Of a stretch of 64,000 nt of DNA, positions 62,420 through 64,000 are shown in pieces. The translations under genes and the position numbers were made by a program. Below the pieces are notes generated by a model. That model was given only the letters and a program-made list of their open reading frames with translations. It had not been told where the DNA came from and did not search any database. This DNA comes from Strigops habroptila (Eukaryota > Chordata > Aves > Psittaciformes > Psittacidae), in the NCBI RefSeq assembly GCF_004027225.2, contig NC_044290.2, positions 9,998,906 to 10,062,905 on the forward strand, read 5' to 3'. Each line of letters begins with the position of its first letter. The stretch's first letter is position 1.

Positions 62420-62505
62420 CTTTTTTTGACAGTCTGTTGTGGCACAACAGCCTTGGCCAGCATTTCCTTGTATACTGGAGACTTTAAATAGCGGCCATAG
62501 GAGTC
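62420..62505 (-). CDS. RGS9: RGS9 coding exon C: end of the RGS domain
   Basis: This 86-nt exon encodes [20 protein letters not shown] followed by VPQQTVKK, the final helices of the RGS domain and the start of the linker. Mammals have DSYARYLKSP at its start. Both splice sites are unusual. The acceptor is a CAG-TAG tandem, and only the downstream TAG keeps the frame, because choosing CAG would place TAG as the next codon after AAG. The donor is AAAAAAAG|GCAAGT, a GC donor with an otherwise ideal consensus. The GT two codons further on (GCAA|GTGAAA) would throw exon D out of frame, so the GC site must be used for a full-length protein. The length is not a multiple of three, so skipping this exon also breaks the frame. 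Confidence 0.96.
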
Positions 62506-63183
62506 CTACTGGGAGAAAAAGAGACAAACTGGTAGTTATGGGCTGCAAACACCCTTATTAAAATCACCACCAAATACAGCTGCTCAGGAGCCAGGGAGGC
62601 TGGGAACTGGATCATCCCCCCCAGCAGCCCAAGGGACTTTGCATCTTTCAGGCCAATGTAGCTGTTTCAACCAATACCCTTTCATCTCGGTGTAAAATTC
62701 CCAGGATTTTCCATCTCACAGTAAAGCTTCTCAGGTAAGAGCCAGACCAAAAGGTCTGAACTGAGCTTAGCCCAGGCCAGCAGTGTCTGATTATGCTCTT
62801 GGTACAAAACTCATGCAGTTCTATCAATCACAATTGCTACTACCTTTCCCATCCACTGTTGAAATCCAGTTGGATGCAAGCATTGGAATACCTGCTGTGT
62901 ACAGAGATACACAAAGTGGCACTAAGTGAAGTTAAAAGATTTGTTCAGGCTTTGAATGAGCTGGTACCAAGCTGGTGTTAGAAAGCTGGGTTCCAGCAGA
63001 CCCCTGATGTCCACCACCCTGGGGACACGCTGCCTTAGAGGGAAGCAGCAGCTAAACACAAAGACCTGAACCAGTGCTGCTTAAGTCAGCAAATTTGGGG
63101 GATTTTCAAACAAAGGCCACTTGAAAGTGACAGTTTATAGCACACAAAGGCATGGAAAGGCCCCGAGGACTGGAATCCCCCTA

Positions 63184-63552
<369 letters not shown>

Positions 63553-63822
63553 TTACTGTTCCACACCTCTGTTCAAATTACACGCTAAGACCTAAATGTA
63601 ATAGTGGAGAACAGAGAAGAAAAGTAACTATAAAACAAAACAATCGTTATGCTTTCGTCTTCGAAAGCTCCTTTCCTTCATGGGGACACAGGACAGCCAC
63701 ATCTGATGACAGCTTACAAAGACAAGTCTCAGGGATAAGCCATTTGGAGGATGACAGGGTGTGGAAGAAGGTGATGGGACTCAGGTACGAAGAGTTTAAG
63801 AATGCAAAATTATCACACTCAC

Positions 63823-63910
63823 TTGTAAATCTCTTCTGCTTTCTCTTTGACCTTGGCTTGGTCTCCGTACTTGAGATCCTCGCAGGCTTCCCAGAAACTC
63901 AGATTCTCTC
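63823..63910 (-). CDS. RGS9: RGS9 coding exon A: RGS domain, FWEACEDL segment (gene continues past the right edge)
   Basis: This 88-nt internal exon translates on the minus strand as [12 protein letters not shown] followed by [17 protein letters not shown]. That is the F-W-E-A-C-E-D helix region of RGS9-type RGS domains, which contact and stabilise the switch regions of an activated G-alpha to speed GTP hydrolysis. The acceptor is ttatgcag and the donor is GTGAGTG. The exon starts after the first base of a codon (2 nt complete a Gly codon) and ends with AA, so Lys is completed by the G that opens the next exon; the phases fit exactly. RGS9 works in photoreceptors and striatal neurons as an obligate partner of G-beta-5 through its GGL domain, which lies outside the window. 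The residue Ser before FWEACED may differ from the mammalian residue there; I am not certain of that position. Identity is very secure from the unbroken match across six segments. Confidence 0.97.
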
Positions 63911-64000
63911 CTGCATAACAAGGACACATTCAGCAGAGAGCGAGACTGAGGAAAACACAATCCATCCCATTTATCAACTCCTAAACTGACTTCGTTTGGC

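Overview
The window is vertebrate nuclear DNA from a bird. Evidence for a bird: five CR1 LINE 3' ends with the avian-type terminal sequence, an LTR piece of a type I associate with non-galliform birds, and split exons that translate into a strongly conserved vertebrate gene, RGS9. I see no bacterial, viral or organellar genes and no operons. Nearly all open reading frames here are chance frames in non-coding DNA.

Right end (56.35-64.0 kb, minus strand): the 3' part of RGS9, the R7-family GTPase-activating protein for G-protein alpha subunits. Six coding segments can be placed with matching splice phases. Three carry most of the RGS domain. One carries the shared post-RGS segment plus, by reading through an internal donor, the short retinal (RGS9-1) C-terminus. 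Two downstream exons encode the long neuronal (RGS9-2) C-terminus, ending in a PDE-gamma-like VICPWE motif. Both alternative 3' ends are intact. The upstream exons (DEP, R7H and GGL domains) lie beyond the right edge. The last RGS-domain exon has a CAG-TAG tandem acceptor on one side and a GC donor on the other. The first RGS9-2-specific exon is very GC- and CpG-rich and contains a tight G-quadruplex motif.

Left and centre (1-56.3 kb): no convincing coding exon; this reads as the gene desert downstream of RGS9. In mammals the next gene on that side is AXIN2, but no AXIN2 exon was recognised here. The region holds sparse, mostly old repeats: two MIR-type SINEs, another old amniote-type repeat fragment, a U2 snRNA pseudogene, CR1 fragments and one LTR fragment. 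It also holds several AT-rich repeat-free blocks that could be conserved non-coding elements, a small CpG cluster, a 60-bp homopurine tract, two G-rich tracts, and two pairs of short dispersed sequence matches of unknown origin.

I found no new multi-gene system. The most useful leads are the RGS9 splice-site architecture and the unexplained non-coding elements. All homology statements come from memory of the families, without database searches.
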